Assembly (NCBI GenBank): GCA_947383275.1
Contig: CANDCW010000091.1
Location: 1-9,127 of the forward strand
Direction: 5' to 3'
Origin: an uncultured Bacillota bacterium
GTDB taxonomy: Bacteria; Bacillota; Clostridia; Oscillospirales; Oscillospiraceae
DNA length: 9,127 bases
In this document: in pieces, positions 1 through 5,985 of the stretch
Layout of the letters: the number at the start of each line of letters is the position of its first letter
Position numbering within the stretch: position 1 is the first letter of the stretch
Notes under the pieces: generated by a model
What the model was told of the DNA's origin: nothing
What the model saw: the letters and a program-made list of their open reading frames with translations, nothing else
Databases searched by the model: none
Position numbers and translations under genes: made by a program

Positions 1-1
1 C

Positions 2-316
2 ACCCGGGCCTACGTGGACCAGGTCCGGGGGGTGGACAGCTCCTACACCATGGGCCTGCTCCTGGAGCGGGAACTGATCGAGGAGGCGGGGCGGCTGGCC
101 GTGCCGGGCCGCCCGATGCAGTTCAAAACCACGAAAAACTTCCTGCGCTCCTTTGGCCTGTCCAGCCTGGACGAGCTGCCTGAGCTGCCCAATCAGTCCC
201 AGGAGGGCAGTCAGCTCACCCTGGAGCTGGAGGCCAGCCTGGCCCGGCTCCGGGAGGCGGAGGCCGTGGAGGAGCCGGAAGAGACGCCGCCGGAGCCCCC
301 GGCGGAGGGACCATGA
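2..316 (+). CDS. scpB: Segregation and condensation protein B, C-terminal part (5' end outside window)
   Basis: ScpB is the winged-helix kleisin-associated subunit of the bacterial SMC-ScpA-ScpB condensin, which compacts and segregates the chromosome. Only the last 104 codons are visible, reading in frame from base 2. The stretch RGVDSSYTMGLLLERELIEE, followed by GR, PGRP and FLRSFGLSSLDELPEL, is the conserved second winged-helix region and its usual end. After that motif comes an acidic and proline-rich tail of about 40 residues (many E and P), which is probably disordered and varies in this family. The stop TGA overlaps the ATG of the next gene (ATGA), so the two are probably translationally coupled. 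The family call rests on these C-terminal motifs; the upstream neighbour is expected to be scpA but is not in the window. Confidence 0.9.
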   Translation, partial: TRAYVDQVRGVDSSYTMGLLLERELIEEAGRLAVPGRPMQFKTTKNFLRSFGLSSLDELPELPNQSQEGSQLTLELEASLARLREAEAVEEPEETPPEPPAEGP

Positions 317-951
317 GAGCCCTGCATATCCTGGCCGTTGTATTGCTGGTCCTGCTCCTCATTGGGCAGGTCAGGATGGGCAGCCGGGCGCGGTTCAACG
401 CCGGAGGTTTTTTCCTTTGGGTGCGGCTGGGGAAATTTCGGATCAAAATTCTCCCCATGAAGCCCAAAAAGGAGGAAGCGCCCTCGAAACCGAAACCTCC
501 CCAAAAAAAGAGGCCGAAAAAAGAGAAGCCGCCCACGCCGCTTCCGGAGAAAGCCGGCGGCGCGCTGGAGTATGCCAGGGCCCTGCTGCCTGTGGCGCTG
601 AAAGCAGCGGGCGGGATGCTGCGAGGGGTGCGGGTGGATGTGTTGGAGCTGGAGCTCACCGCCGGGTCCCCCGACCCCGCCGACGCGGCTATGCTTTACG
701 GCCAGGCCAACGCCGCCCTGGGGGCGCTGTGGCATCCTCTGACCCGGGCGTTCCGGGTGAAGGACGGTGCCGCCCGGGTGAAACTGGACTTTAACGCCCC
801 CGGCATGACGGTGTATGGCACGGCGGAGCTGTCCATCAAAATCGGGACTGTGGTGTGGATTGGCCTGTGGGCCGGTTTCAAGGCCCTGTTTGGCGTACTT
901 GCCGCAAGGAAGCGGCTGAAAATAAAACGACGGCAGAGAAAGGCGGCATGA
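313..951 (+). CDS. DUF2953 family membrane-anchored protein (YtfI-like)
   Basis: A 212-residue protein of unknown biochemical function. Residues about 4-20 form one hydrophobic N-terminal segment, followed by a short beta-like stretch and a strongly basic, proline-rich linker (about 50-80, many KP/KK). The C-terminal half includes the pattern around residues 125-170 (DAAMLYGQANAALGAL, then a beta-rich stretch ending in VYGTAEL) that is typical of DUF2953. A second apolar stretch (about 179-197) precedes a basic tail. In Bacillus subtilis the DUF2953 gene ytfI lies beside ytfJ, and the next gene here is a YtfJ homologue, which supports the assignment and suggests a sporulation link. The ATG overlaps the scpB stop by 4 nt. 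Family assignment is by recognition and context; function is not known. Confidence 0.75.
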   Translation: MRALHILAVVLLVLLLIGQVRMGSRARFNAGGFFLWVRLGKFRIKILPMKPKKEEAPSKPKPPQKKRPKKEKPPTPLPEKAGGALEYARALLPVALKAAGGMLRGVRVDVLELELTAGSPDPADAAMLYGQANAALGALWHPLTRAFRVKDGAARVKLDFNAPGMTVYGTAELSIKIGTVVWIGLWAGFKALFGVLAARKRLKIKRRQRKAA

Positions 952-954
952 CCG

Positions 955-1389
955 ATGGAAGACAAGAAACCCCCCCTCAGTGAATTGATGCGCACCACAA
1001 TGGAGCACATTAAAACTATGGCGGACGCCAATACCATCATCGGAACCCCCATCCACGCGGAGGGGGTCACGCTGATTCCTGTGTCCAAGATGTCCTTCGG
1101 CGTGGGGGGCGGCGGCACGGAGTACACCACCAAACAAAACCCGGCCCAGAACTTCGGCGGCGGCTCCGCAGCCAGCGCCAAGCTGGAGCCGGTGGCCTTT
1201 CTGGTGGTCCGGGAGGATGGCAGCGTGAAGCTGCTCCCCGTGGCCCCGCCCCCGGCCACCACCGTGGACCGGGTCATCGAGACGGTGCCCGAAGTGGTGG
1301 ACAAGGTGACCGGTTTCATCGAAAAGCAGCAGGAGAAGAAGCTGGAAAAGCAGGAGAAAGAGGCAGGCGAGGCGGATTTCGCCGAGTAA
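955..1389 (+). CDS. ytfJ: GerW/YtfJ family sporulation protein
   Basis: A 144-residue protein of the YtfJ/GerW family, whose Bacillus member is made in the forespore and is needed for normal germination responses. The visible family core is TMADANTIIGTPIHAEGV (about 22-39), then IPVSKMSFGVGGGG with its glycine run, a second glycine patch (FGGG), and the hydrophobic strand EPVAFLVV followed by GSVKLLPV. The C-terminal 30 residues are highly charged (QQEKKLEKQEKE) and look helical or coiled-coil. Length matches the family (about 150 residues). It starts 3 nt after the DUF2953 stop with only a modest purine-rich site (AGAAAGG) upstream, consistent with operon translation. Its presence suggests the host forms endospores. 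No separate forespore promoter could be confirmed. Confidence 0.9.
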   Translation: MEDKKPPLSELMRTTMEHIKTMADANTIIGTPIHAEGVTLIPVSKMSFGVGGGGTEYTTKQNPAQNFGGGSAASAKLEPVAFLVVREDGSVKLLPVAPPPATTVDRVIETVPEVVDKVTGFIEKQQEKKLEKQEKEAGEADFAE

Positions 1390-1460
1390 AAAATTCCCTG
1401 GAAACAAAGGTAAAAAGCCGCCGCATACTATTGCCATCGACTGATAAAAGAAGGTGGCAA

Positions 1461-2573
1461 ATGTTGAAGCGGTTTTTTTTCGCAGTCCTGGCCGGGGCGC
1501 TGCTGTTATGTGGCCTGCCCGTTGTCCGGGCGGAGAAAGCGGTCCCCAAGGTTTCAGCGGCCAGCGCCGTCCTGATGGATGCCGGGACCGGGCGGGTGCT
1601 GTATGAGAAGGACGGCCATACCCGCCGGCTGATTGCCAGCACCACCAAGCTGATGACCGCCCTGGTGGCGCTGGAGTCGGGGCATGACCTGGGGGAGACG
1701 GTTACCATTGACCGGGCGTGGACAGGGGCGGAGGGCTCCTCCATTTACCTCCGGCCGGGGGAGGAGGTCACCCTGGAGGCCCTGCTATACGGCATGCTGC
1801 TGCGCTCGGGCAACGACGCCGCTCTGGCCGTCGCCGGCCATTGTGGGGGTACGGTGGAGCAGTTTGTGGCCCGAATGAACCGGAAAGCCCAGGAGCTGGG
1901 TATGGAGGATAGCAGTTTTGCCAATCCAAACGGCTTGAACGCCGAAAGGCACTACTCCAGCGCCTGGGACATGGCGCTTCTGGCACGGGCCTGCCTGGAA
2001 AATGAGGAGCTGGCTAAGATTGTGTCCACCAAGTCTATTACCCTGGGAACCAGGACTTTTACCAACCACAATAAACTGCTGTGGAGGTATGAGGGGTGCA
2101 TCGGGCTGAAAACGGGTTATACCGAAAAAGCGGGGCGGACGCTGGTCAGCGCTGCCCGCCGGGACGGTCTGACGCTGATCTGCGTTACCCTCAACGCCCC
2201 CAGCGACTGGGCCGACCACGCCGCGCTTTTTGACTACGGGTTTGCCAATTACGAGGCCCGACCGCTGCTCCGGGCGGGAGAAGCGGTTGGACGGCTTCCT
2301 GTGTCCGGCGGGCTGATCCCCGCCTGCCCCATCAAAGCAGCGGAGGGATTGACGGCCGCCTTGTCCCTCAGGGAGAGGGCGGAGGTGGCCTACGTGCTGG
2401 CGGAGCCTGCCCTCACAGCTCCGGTACCCGCCGGGGCGCGGGTGGGGGAGGCTGTTTGTTATGTAAACTCAGAGGAGCTTGCACGGGTTCCGCTGGTAGC
2501 CGGGCGGGAGGTCCCTGACATCCTCGCGCCCAAGGGAGGTTTTGCTCTGTGGAGAAACGTCTTCAAAAACTGA
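1461..2573 (+). CDS. D-alanyl-D-alanine carboxypeptidase (class A low-molecular-weight PBP, DacB/DacF type)
   Basis: A secreted or membrane-associated DD-carboxypeptidase that removes the terminal D-Ala from peptidoglycan pentapeptides. Starting at ATG 1461 gives 370 residues. This start is preferred over the in-frame TTG at 1431 because GAAGGTGG lies 5-10 nt upstream and the protein then begins directly with a signal peptide (MLKR, hydrophobic core, predicted cut after VRA at residue 24). All three catalytic motifs are present: S60-T-T-K63, S116-G-N118 and K217-T-G219. The C-terminal part (about 265-350) fits the PBP5_C beta domain and ends in a short aromatic/basic segment (WRNVFKN) that may be a membrane anchor. 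The 3' end overlaps the rluB start by 25 nt. In B. subtilis, dacB lies near rluB, which favours a sporulation-cortex role, but dacF or a vegetative DacA role cannot be excluded. Confidence 0.93.
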   Translation: MLKRFFFAVLAGALLLCGLPVVRAEKAVPKVSAASAVLMDAGTGRVLYEKDGHTRRLIASTTKLMTALVALESGHDLGETVTIDRAWTGAEGSSIYLRPGEEVTLEALLYGMLLRSGNDAALAVAGHCGGTVEQFVARMNRKAQELGMEDSSFANPNGLNAERHYSSAWDMALLARACLENEELAKIVSTKSITLGTRTFTNHNKLLWRYEGCIGLKTGYTEKAGRTLVSAARRDGLTLICVTLNAPSDWADHAALFDYGFANYEARPLLRAGEAVGRLPVSGGLIPACPIKAAEGLTAALSLRERAEVAYVLAEPALTAPVPAGARVGEAVCYVNSEELARVPLVAGREVPDILAPKGGFALWRNVFKN

Positions 2574-3271
2574 TCTCCGCCTGCGGCCTGGCGTCCCGGC
2601 GCGCGGCGGAGGAGTGGATCGCCGCGGGGCGGGTGACCGTCAACGGTGGGAAAGCCCACCTGGGAGACCGGGCGGACCTGGACCGGGATACGGTCCTGGT
2701 AGATGGGAAGCCGCTGCGGCCCGGCGGCGGGCGGACCTATCTGATGCTAAACAAGCCCCGGGGATACGTGACCACGCTCTCAGACGAAAAGGGCCGCAAA
2801 ACCGTGGCGGACCTGGTGTCCGGCTGTGGTGCGCGGGTCTGGCCAGTGGGCCGGCTGGACCTGGATTCAGAGGGCCTGCTGCTCCTCACGGACGACGGAG
2901 CCCTCACCCACCAGCTTCTCCACCCCAGCCACCAGGTGGACAAGGAGTACTTGGTCTGGGTGACGGGCAATGTGAACAAGGCCCTGCCGGTTTTGTCCGC
3001 GCCCATGGTGCTGGACGGGGAGGCGCTGGCTCCCGCCAGGGTGCGCCGGGGGCGGGACAGCGGCGGGGTGCACCAGCTGTCTGTTACCATCCACCAGGGC
3101 AGGAACCGCCAGGTGCGGCGGATGTGCGCCCAGGCAGGGCTGGAGGTCCTGCGGCTCAAGCGCATTCGGGAGGGCTCCCTGTCCTTGGACCGGGGCCTGA
3201 AAGCGGGACAGTGGCGGCCTCTCACCGATGAGGAGCTATTGGAACTGACCGGCCCGCTGAGCGATACTTGA
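2549..3271 (+). CDS. rluB: 23S rRNA pseudouridine synthase, RsuA/RluB family
   Basis: This enzyme converts a specific uridine in rRNA to pseudouridine during ribosome assembly. The 240-residue protein has an N-terminal S4 RNA-binding domain (about 1-55, RLQKLISACGLASRRAAEEW) and then the RsuA-type catalytic domain: YLMLNKPRGY (64-73), the catalytic motif G101-R-L-D104 with D104 as expected nucleophile, LLLTDDG, and QGRNRQVRRM (183-192). The start is GTG at 2549, inside the preceding carboxypeptidase gene, chosen because AGGGAGGT sits 8 nt upstream and the S4 domain begins immediately. Translational coupling to the upstream gene is likely. RluB is the best guess from the gene neighbourhood, but RsuA or RluE/F-type specificity cannot be separated by motif alone. 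It appears to be the last gene of its transcription unit. Confidence 0.92.
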   Translation: MEKRLQKLISACGLASRRAAEEWIAAGRVTVNGGKAHLGDRADLDRDTVLVDGKPLRPGGGRTYLMLNKPRGYVTTLSDEKGRKTVADLVSGCGARVWPVGRLDLDSEGLLLLTDDGALTHQLLHPSHQVDKEYLVWVTGNVNKALPVLSAPMVLDGEALAPARVRRGRDSGGVHQLSVTIHQGRNRQVRRMCAQAGLEVLRLKRIREGSLSLDRGLKAGQWRPLTDEELLELTGPLSDT

Positions 3272-3314
3272 GAGATTTTTGCGGGGAAAGGACGAAGTCC
3301 CCACAAAAATCTCT
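3271..3314. repeat. Inverted repeat with 17-nt arms between rluB and the RpiR regulator
   Basis: The left arm AGAGATTTTTGCGGGGA (3271-3287) and right arm TCCCCACAAAAATCTCT (3298-3314) pair at 16 of 17 positions, with one C/A mismatch, around a 10-nt loop. The repeat begins on the last base of the rluB stop codon and ends on the first base of the -35 box of the next promoter. It is not a standard intrinsic terminator: the T run lies in the left arm, and the right arm is followed by TGCATT rather than a U tract on either strand. It could be a stem that ends or protects the upstream transcript, or a DNA operator. The loop can also form a small competing hairpin, GGAC-GAA-GTCC. The repeat is seen directly; its role is inferred. 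Confidence 0.8.
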
Positions 3315-3342
3315 TGCATTTCTCCCGGGAAGCGAGTATGAT
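3314..3342 (+). promoter_or_regulatory. Sigma-A type promoter for the RpiR regulator gene
   Basis: TTGCAT (3314-3319), a 17-nt spacer, then TATGAT (3337-3342). The -10 matches the consensus at 5 of 6 positions and the -35 at 4 of 6, with optimal spacing. A start site near 3349 would give a leader of about 25 nt, followed by GGGAGGG and the ATG at 3375. The position just after the rluB stop marks a transcription-unit boundary. The -35 box directly abuts the long inverted repeat. Confidence 0.65.
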
Positions 3343-3374
3343 AAACTTCGTGAATCGCCGGGAGGGTGAGAGCC

Positions 3375-4232
3375 ATGAACCGAGATATTTTGACTGCTAT
3401 ACAAGAGAACGTGCATACATTTTCCAAGGGGCAGCGGAAGATTGCCAGCTTTATTCTGGAGTCCTACGATAAGGCCGCGTTTATGACGGCCAGCCGCTTG
3501 GGCAAAAAGGTGGGCGTGAGCGAGTCCACGGTGGTCCGCTTTGCCTTTGAGCTGGGCTACGACGGCTACCCGGATATGCAGAGGTCCCTGCAAAAGATGA
3601 TCCGGAACCGGCTGACCACCGTACAGCGCATCGAGGTCACCAACGACCGCCTGGGGGATCAGGATCTGCTGTCCATGGTGCTCCAGTCGGACATTGAAAA
3701 GATCCGCATGACGCTGGAGGAGCTGGACCGGGACAGCTTTGAAAAGGCGGTGGACGCCATTGTGTCCGCCCGGAAAATATATATTATCGGGGTGCGCTCC
3801 TCGGCGGCGATTGCCTCCTTCCTGCACTTTTATTTCAACCTGATCTTTGAAAATGTGGTGCTGGTCTCCGCCAGTACGGCCAGCGAGGTGTTTGAGAGCC
3901 TGCTCTGGGTGGGGGAGGGCGATGTGGTCATCGGCGTCAGCTTCCCCCGGTACTCCAGCCGGACGGTCCGGGCCATGAGCTTTGCCCGGGACCGGGGAGC
4001 CACTACCATAGCTATCACCGATGGCGAGGCATCGCCGCTGTTTCCCATTTCCCGCTATGCCCTTATGGCCCGCAGCGATATGGCCTCCTTTGTGGACTCC
4101 CTGGTTGCCCCCCTGTCCCTGGTCAACGCCCTGCTGGTTGCCGTCAGCCAGCGCCGCAATGACGACCTGGCCCGTACCTTCCGCACCCTGGAGGGCATTT
4201 GGGACGAGTACGGCGTGTACGAGAAGGCGTAG
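3375..4232 (+). CDS. MurR/RpiR family transcriptional regulator (HTH_6 plus SIS domain)
   Basis: A sugar-phosphate-responsive transcription factor of 285 residues. Residues about 1-77 are the HTH_6 domain, with the signature MTASRLGKKVGVSESTVVRF (37-56) then ELGYDGYPDMQ. Residues about 125-260 are the SIS isomerase-like ligand domain, with KIYIIGVRSSAAIASFL (134-150) and GDVVIGVSFPRYSSRTV (182-198), where the Ser-rich turns bind phosphosugars in this family. ATG 3375 is preferred to the in-frame GTG 3366, because GGGAGGG (3360-3366) is the ribosome binding site for the ATG and would overlap the GTG. It has its own promoter and may autoregulate through the inverted repeat at 3271-3314. The next gene starts 2 nt after its stop. 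No sugar transport or catabolic genes are nearby, so the effector cannot be named. Confidence 0.92.
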   Translation: MNRDILTAIQENVHTFSKGQRKIASFILESYDKAAFMTASRLGKKVGVSESTVVRFAFELGYDGYPDMQRSLQKMIRNRLTTVQRIEVTNDRLGDQDLLSMVLQSDIEKIRMTLEELDRDSFEKAVDAIVSARKIYIIGVRSSAAIASFLHFYFNLIFENVVLVSASTASEVFESLLWVGEGDVVIGVSFPRYSSRTVRAMSFARDRGATTIAITDGEASPLFPISRYALMARSDMASFVDSLVAPLSLVNALLVAVSQRRNDDLARTFRTLEGIWDEYGVYEKA

Positions 4233-4234
4233 GA

Positions 4235-5491
4235 ATGAACTGCGGCGTTGTTGTAATTGGCGGCGGGGCCGGGGGAATGATGGCGGCCATAACCGCTGCG
4301 CGGCTGGGGGTGCCCGTGGCTCTGGTGGAGCGCAACCCCAAGGTGGGCCGTAAGCTGTACATCACAGGCAAGGGCCGGTGCAACGTGACCAACCACTGTA
4401 CGGCGGAAGAGGCGCGGGCCGCAGTTCCCCGCAACGGGAAGTTCCTTTACAGCGCCCTGGACCACACGCCTCCCGCCTGGACGGAGAAGTTTTTTGAGTC
4501 GCTGGGCGTCCCTCTGAAGGTAGAGCGGGGGAACCGGGTTTTTCCCCGCTCGGACCGGGCTGCGGACATCATTGACGCCCTGTTCGGCGAATTGAGGCGG
4601 CTGCGGGTGCCGGTGATCCATGACCGGGTTGTGGGACTGCGCCTGGAGGGCGGCAGGGTCCGGGCTGTGGAACTACTGGAGCGGGGGGAGGAGCTGTTTT
4701 GCAAGGCCGCGGTGCTGGCTACGGGAGGGCTGTCCTATCCCGCCACAGGCTCCACTGGAGATGGCCACCGGATGGCAGCGGAGCTGGGTCACACGGTGGT
4801 GGAGGTAAAGCCGTCCCTGGCGCCTCTGGAGTCCCCAGACCCCTGCTGCGGGCGGATGCAGGGCCTGGCCCTGAAAAATGTGGTTCTGACGGTGAAAAAC
4901 CAGAAAAAAAAGACCCTCTATCAGGAGCAGGGGGAGCTGCTGTTTACCCATTTTGGCCTGTCGGGGCCGCTGATTCTGTCGGCCAGCGCGCACATGCGGG
5001 AATTTGAAAAAGACCGGTACACCTGCGCCATTGATTTAAAGCCCGCCCTGGATGAGCCCACTCTGGACGCCCGCCTTGTCCGGGAGCTGGCGGCCGGGGC
5101 CAACAAGGATATGGACAATCTGCTGGGGGCTTTGGCGCCCCGGCTGCTGGTTCCCGTCCTGCTGGAGCGGGCGGGCATTCCCGGGGACAGAAAGGCCCAC
5201 GATTTGACAAAGCAGGAGCGCCGCCGGCTGTTGGAGCTATTCAAAAGCTTTACCGTGGCGGTGTCCGGGCCGAGGCCGGTGGAGGAGGCCATTGTCACCT
5301 CGGGGGGCGTGAAGGTTTCAGAGGTGGACCCCAGAACCATGCAGTCCAAGAAGGTCCCCGGCCTGTTTTTCGCCGGAGAGCTGCTGGACGTGGACGCCTA
5401 TACCGGTGGGTTTAACCTCCAGATCGCCTGGGCTACTGGCCGGGCAGCGGGCGAGGGCGCGGCGGCCCTTATAAATCAGGCCGCAACGTGA
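4235..5491 (+). CDS. NAD(P)/FAD-dependent oxidoreductase, BaiN/HI0933 family
   Basis: A flavoprotein of 418 residues, full length for the HI0933 family (PF03486/TIGR00275). The N-terminus VVVIGGGAGGMMAAITAARL (5-24) is the Rossmann FAD-binding GxGxxG motif. It is followed by the family signature GRKLYITGKGRCNVTN (38-53), ATGGLSYPATGSTGDGH in the middle, and the C-terminal flavin motif GLFFAGELLDVDAYTGGFNLQIAWATG. The ATG at 4235 is 2 nt after the RpiR gene stop; an earlier in-frame TTG would lie inside that gene. Most family members have no assigned substrate; BaiN of Clostridium scindens has been linked to bile-acid reduction, but that activity cannot be claimed here. Genes of this family often precede cmk in Clostridia (recollection); here the small cassette at 5469-6009 lies between. 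Its 3' end overlaps the minus-strand ORF by 23 nt. Confidence 0.9.
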   Translation: MNCGVVVIGGGAGGMMAAITAARLGVPVALVERNPKVGRKLYITGKGRCNVTNHCTAEEARAAVPRNGKFLYSALDHTPPAWTEKFFESLGVPLKVERGNRVFPRSDRAADIIDALFGELRRLRVPVIHDRVVGLRLEGGRVRAVELLERGEELFCKAAVLATGGLSYPATGSTGDGHRMAAELGHTVVEVKPSLAPLESPDPCCGRMQGLALKNVVLTVKNQKKKTLYQEQGELLFTHFGLSGPLILSASAHMREFEKDRYTCAIDLKPALDEPTLDARLVRELAAGANKDMDNLLGALAPRLLVPVLLERAGIPGDRKAHDLTKQERRRLLELFKSFTVAVSGPRPVEEAIVTSGGVKVSEVDPRTMQSKKVPGLFFAGELLDVDAYTGGFNLQIAWATGRAAGEGAAALINQAAT

Positions 5492-5672
5492 CCCCCGTGC
5501 GCACCCCCAGGCGGAAGCCCTGAACGGCGTAGAAAGCCAGGACCTCTTGCAGGATACGCTTCATGCCTGGGCACAGTTCGTTGTTTAGCAGATCAATCTG
5601 CATAGCCTCCGCGTCATCTTTTGGTTGGTTTTCGATTTGCGGTTTGATATAATTATCGTACATGCAGCGCAT
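5469..5672 (-). CDS. Small hypothetical protein, possibly DUF6809-like
   Basis: A 67-residue ORF on the minus strand. It has an N-terminal charged helical part (YDNYIKPQIENQPKDDAEAM), a middle LLNNELCPGMKRILQEVLAF and a C-terminal GFRLGVRTG. The F..GFRLG pattern recalls the small DUF6809 proteins of Clostridia, but the match is from memory and weak. Support for a real gene: a strong promoter match on the same strand (5719-5747), a purine-rich site AGGAGGAGG just downstream of it, and a protein-like composition. The start is uncertain: ATG 5672 lies over 20 nt from that site and has none of its own, and the frame stays open upstream to 5733 (reading QEEEFATTDLM before the ATG) without a usual start codon there. 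The gene ends inside the flavoprotein gene and converges on it. Function is unknown. Confidence 0.55.
   Translation of the reverse strand: MRCMYDNYIKPQIENQPKDDAEAMQIDLLNNELCPGMKRILQEVLAFYAVQGFRLGVRTGVTLRPDL
5625..5653 (+). promoter_or_regulatory. Candidate promoter for the XRE regulator
   Basis: On the plus strand, TTGGTT (5625-5630), a 17-nt spacer ending in TGA, and a consensus TATAAT (5648-5653) make an extended -10 (TGnTATAAT). A start near 5660 would give a leader of about 105 nt to the XRE ATG. The promoter lies inside the minus-strand small ORF, so the two transcripts would overlap between about 5660 and 5712. The region is AT-rich, so chance matches are more likely than elsewhere. 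Confidence 0.4.
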
Positions 5673-5702
5673 TAGGTCGGTCGTGGCAAATTCCTCCTCC
5701 TG
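5670..5702 (-). promoter_or_regulatory. Shine-Dalgarno site and possible five-codon leader ORF before the minus-strand small gene
   Basis: Read on the minus strand, AGGAGGAGG (about 5701-5693) is followed after AAT by TTG (5689-5687). Translation from this TTG gives five codons (TTG CCA CGA CCG ACC) and a TAA whose last base is the A of the gene's ATG (TAATG). This is the layout of termination-reinitiation coupling and would explain why the ATG lacks its own ribosome binding site. The alternative is that the SD served an upstream in-frame start that has since been lost by mutation. Confidence 0.35.
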
Positions 5703-5718
5703 TCTGATTCTGACGTTT

Positions 5719-5747
5719 ATTATACCCGTCTTAATTTAACGTATCAA
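5719..5747 (-). promoter_or_regulatory. Sigma-A type promoter for the minus-strand small gene
   Basis: On the minus strand, TTGATA (5747-5742), a spacer of exactly 17 nt, then a consensus TATAAT (5724-5719). The expected start is near 5712, leaving about 40 nt of leader with AGGAGGAGG before the ATG at 5672. This is the closest match to consensus seen in the window. It lies in the leader region of the divergent XRE gene, close to that gene's ribosome binding site. Confidence 0.65.
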
Positions 5748-5765
5748 GAGCTGAGAGGAATCTTT

Positions 5766-5984
5766 ATGGATAAAAGTTTGTTGGTCGATTTTGGAAAGCG
5801 CATCAAGGTCTTGCGGGAATCGAAAGGGCTGAAGCAAAGAGAAATGGCTGAAATTATGGGAGTTAAGATGCGGCAGTACCAGCGCTATGAATACGGTGAG
5901 ATCGGAGTGCCCTTGGAGGTTTTGAACTTTTTCGCCGATTTCTTCGGCGTGACGACAGACTATCTCCTGGGCAGAGAGCAGTAA
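5766..5984 (+). CDS. XRE family helix-turn-helix regulator, single-domain
   Basis: A 72-residue DNA-binding protein made almost only of an HTH_3/Cro-C1 domain. FGKRIKVLRESKGLKQREMA (9-28) forms helices 1-2, EIMGVKMRQYQRYEYGEIGV carries the recognition helix, and LNFFADFFGVTTDYLLG is the typical end. ATG 5766 has AGAGGA 6 nt upstream. Small XRE proteins of this kind usually repress their own promoter or a divergent neighbour; here the divergent neighbour is the small minus-strand ORF, whose promoter lies directly upstream. GC content is about 47% by hand count, clearly lower than the flanking housekeeping genes, which suggests acquisition. It precedes cmk by 51 nt and could be co-transcribed with it. 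The target is unknown. Confidence 0.88.
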   Translation: MDKSLLVDFGKRIKVLRESKGLKQREMAEIMGVKMRQYQRYEYGEIGVPLEVLNFFADFFGVTTDYLLGREQ

Positions 5985-5985
5985 A

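Noticed and set aside
1404..1432. CATACTAT resembling a sigma-E -10 upstream of the carboxypeptidase gene
   Set aside because: No matching -35 element was found at the right distance, so a sporulation promoter cannot be supported.
211..1437. A 408-codon open frame on the minus strand antisense to scpB, the DUF2953 gene and ytfJ
   Set aside because: Composition is His/Gly/Arg-rich and low in normal protein pattern, it lies opposite three well-supported genes, and no ribosome binding site or promoter was seen. Typical GC-rich shadow frame.
1431..1460. TTG start that would lengthen the carboxypeptidase by 10 residues
   Set aside because: It would place a charged stretch before the signal peptide and lacks a ribosome binding site; ATG 1461 has a good one.
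4904..4911. A-run containing A AAA AAG slippery motif in the flavoprotein gene (another at 7220-7227 in plsC)
   Set aside because: Lys-Lys-Lys codons explain the runs, no stimulatory stem or SD was evident after them, and both proteins are full length in the normal frame.
5462..5484. GCGGCC and GGCCGC inverted repeat around the minus-strand stop codon
   Set aside because: Only 6 bp with an 11-nt loop and no U tract on either strand; easily formed by chance in GC-rich sequence.
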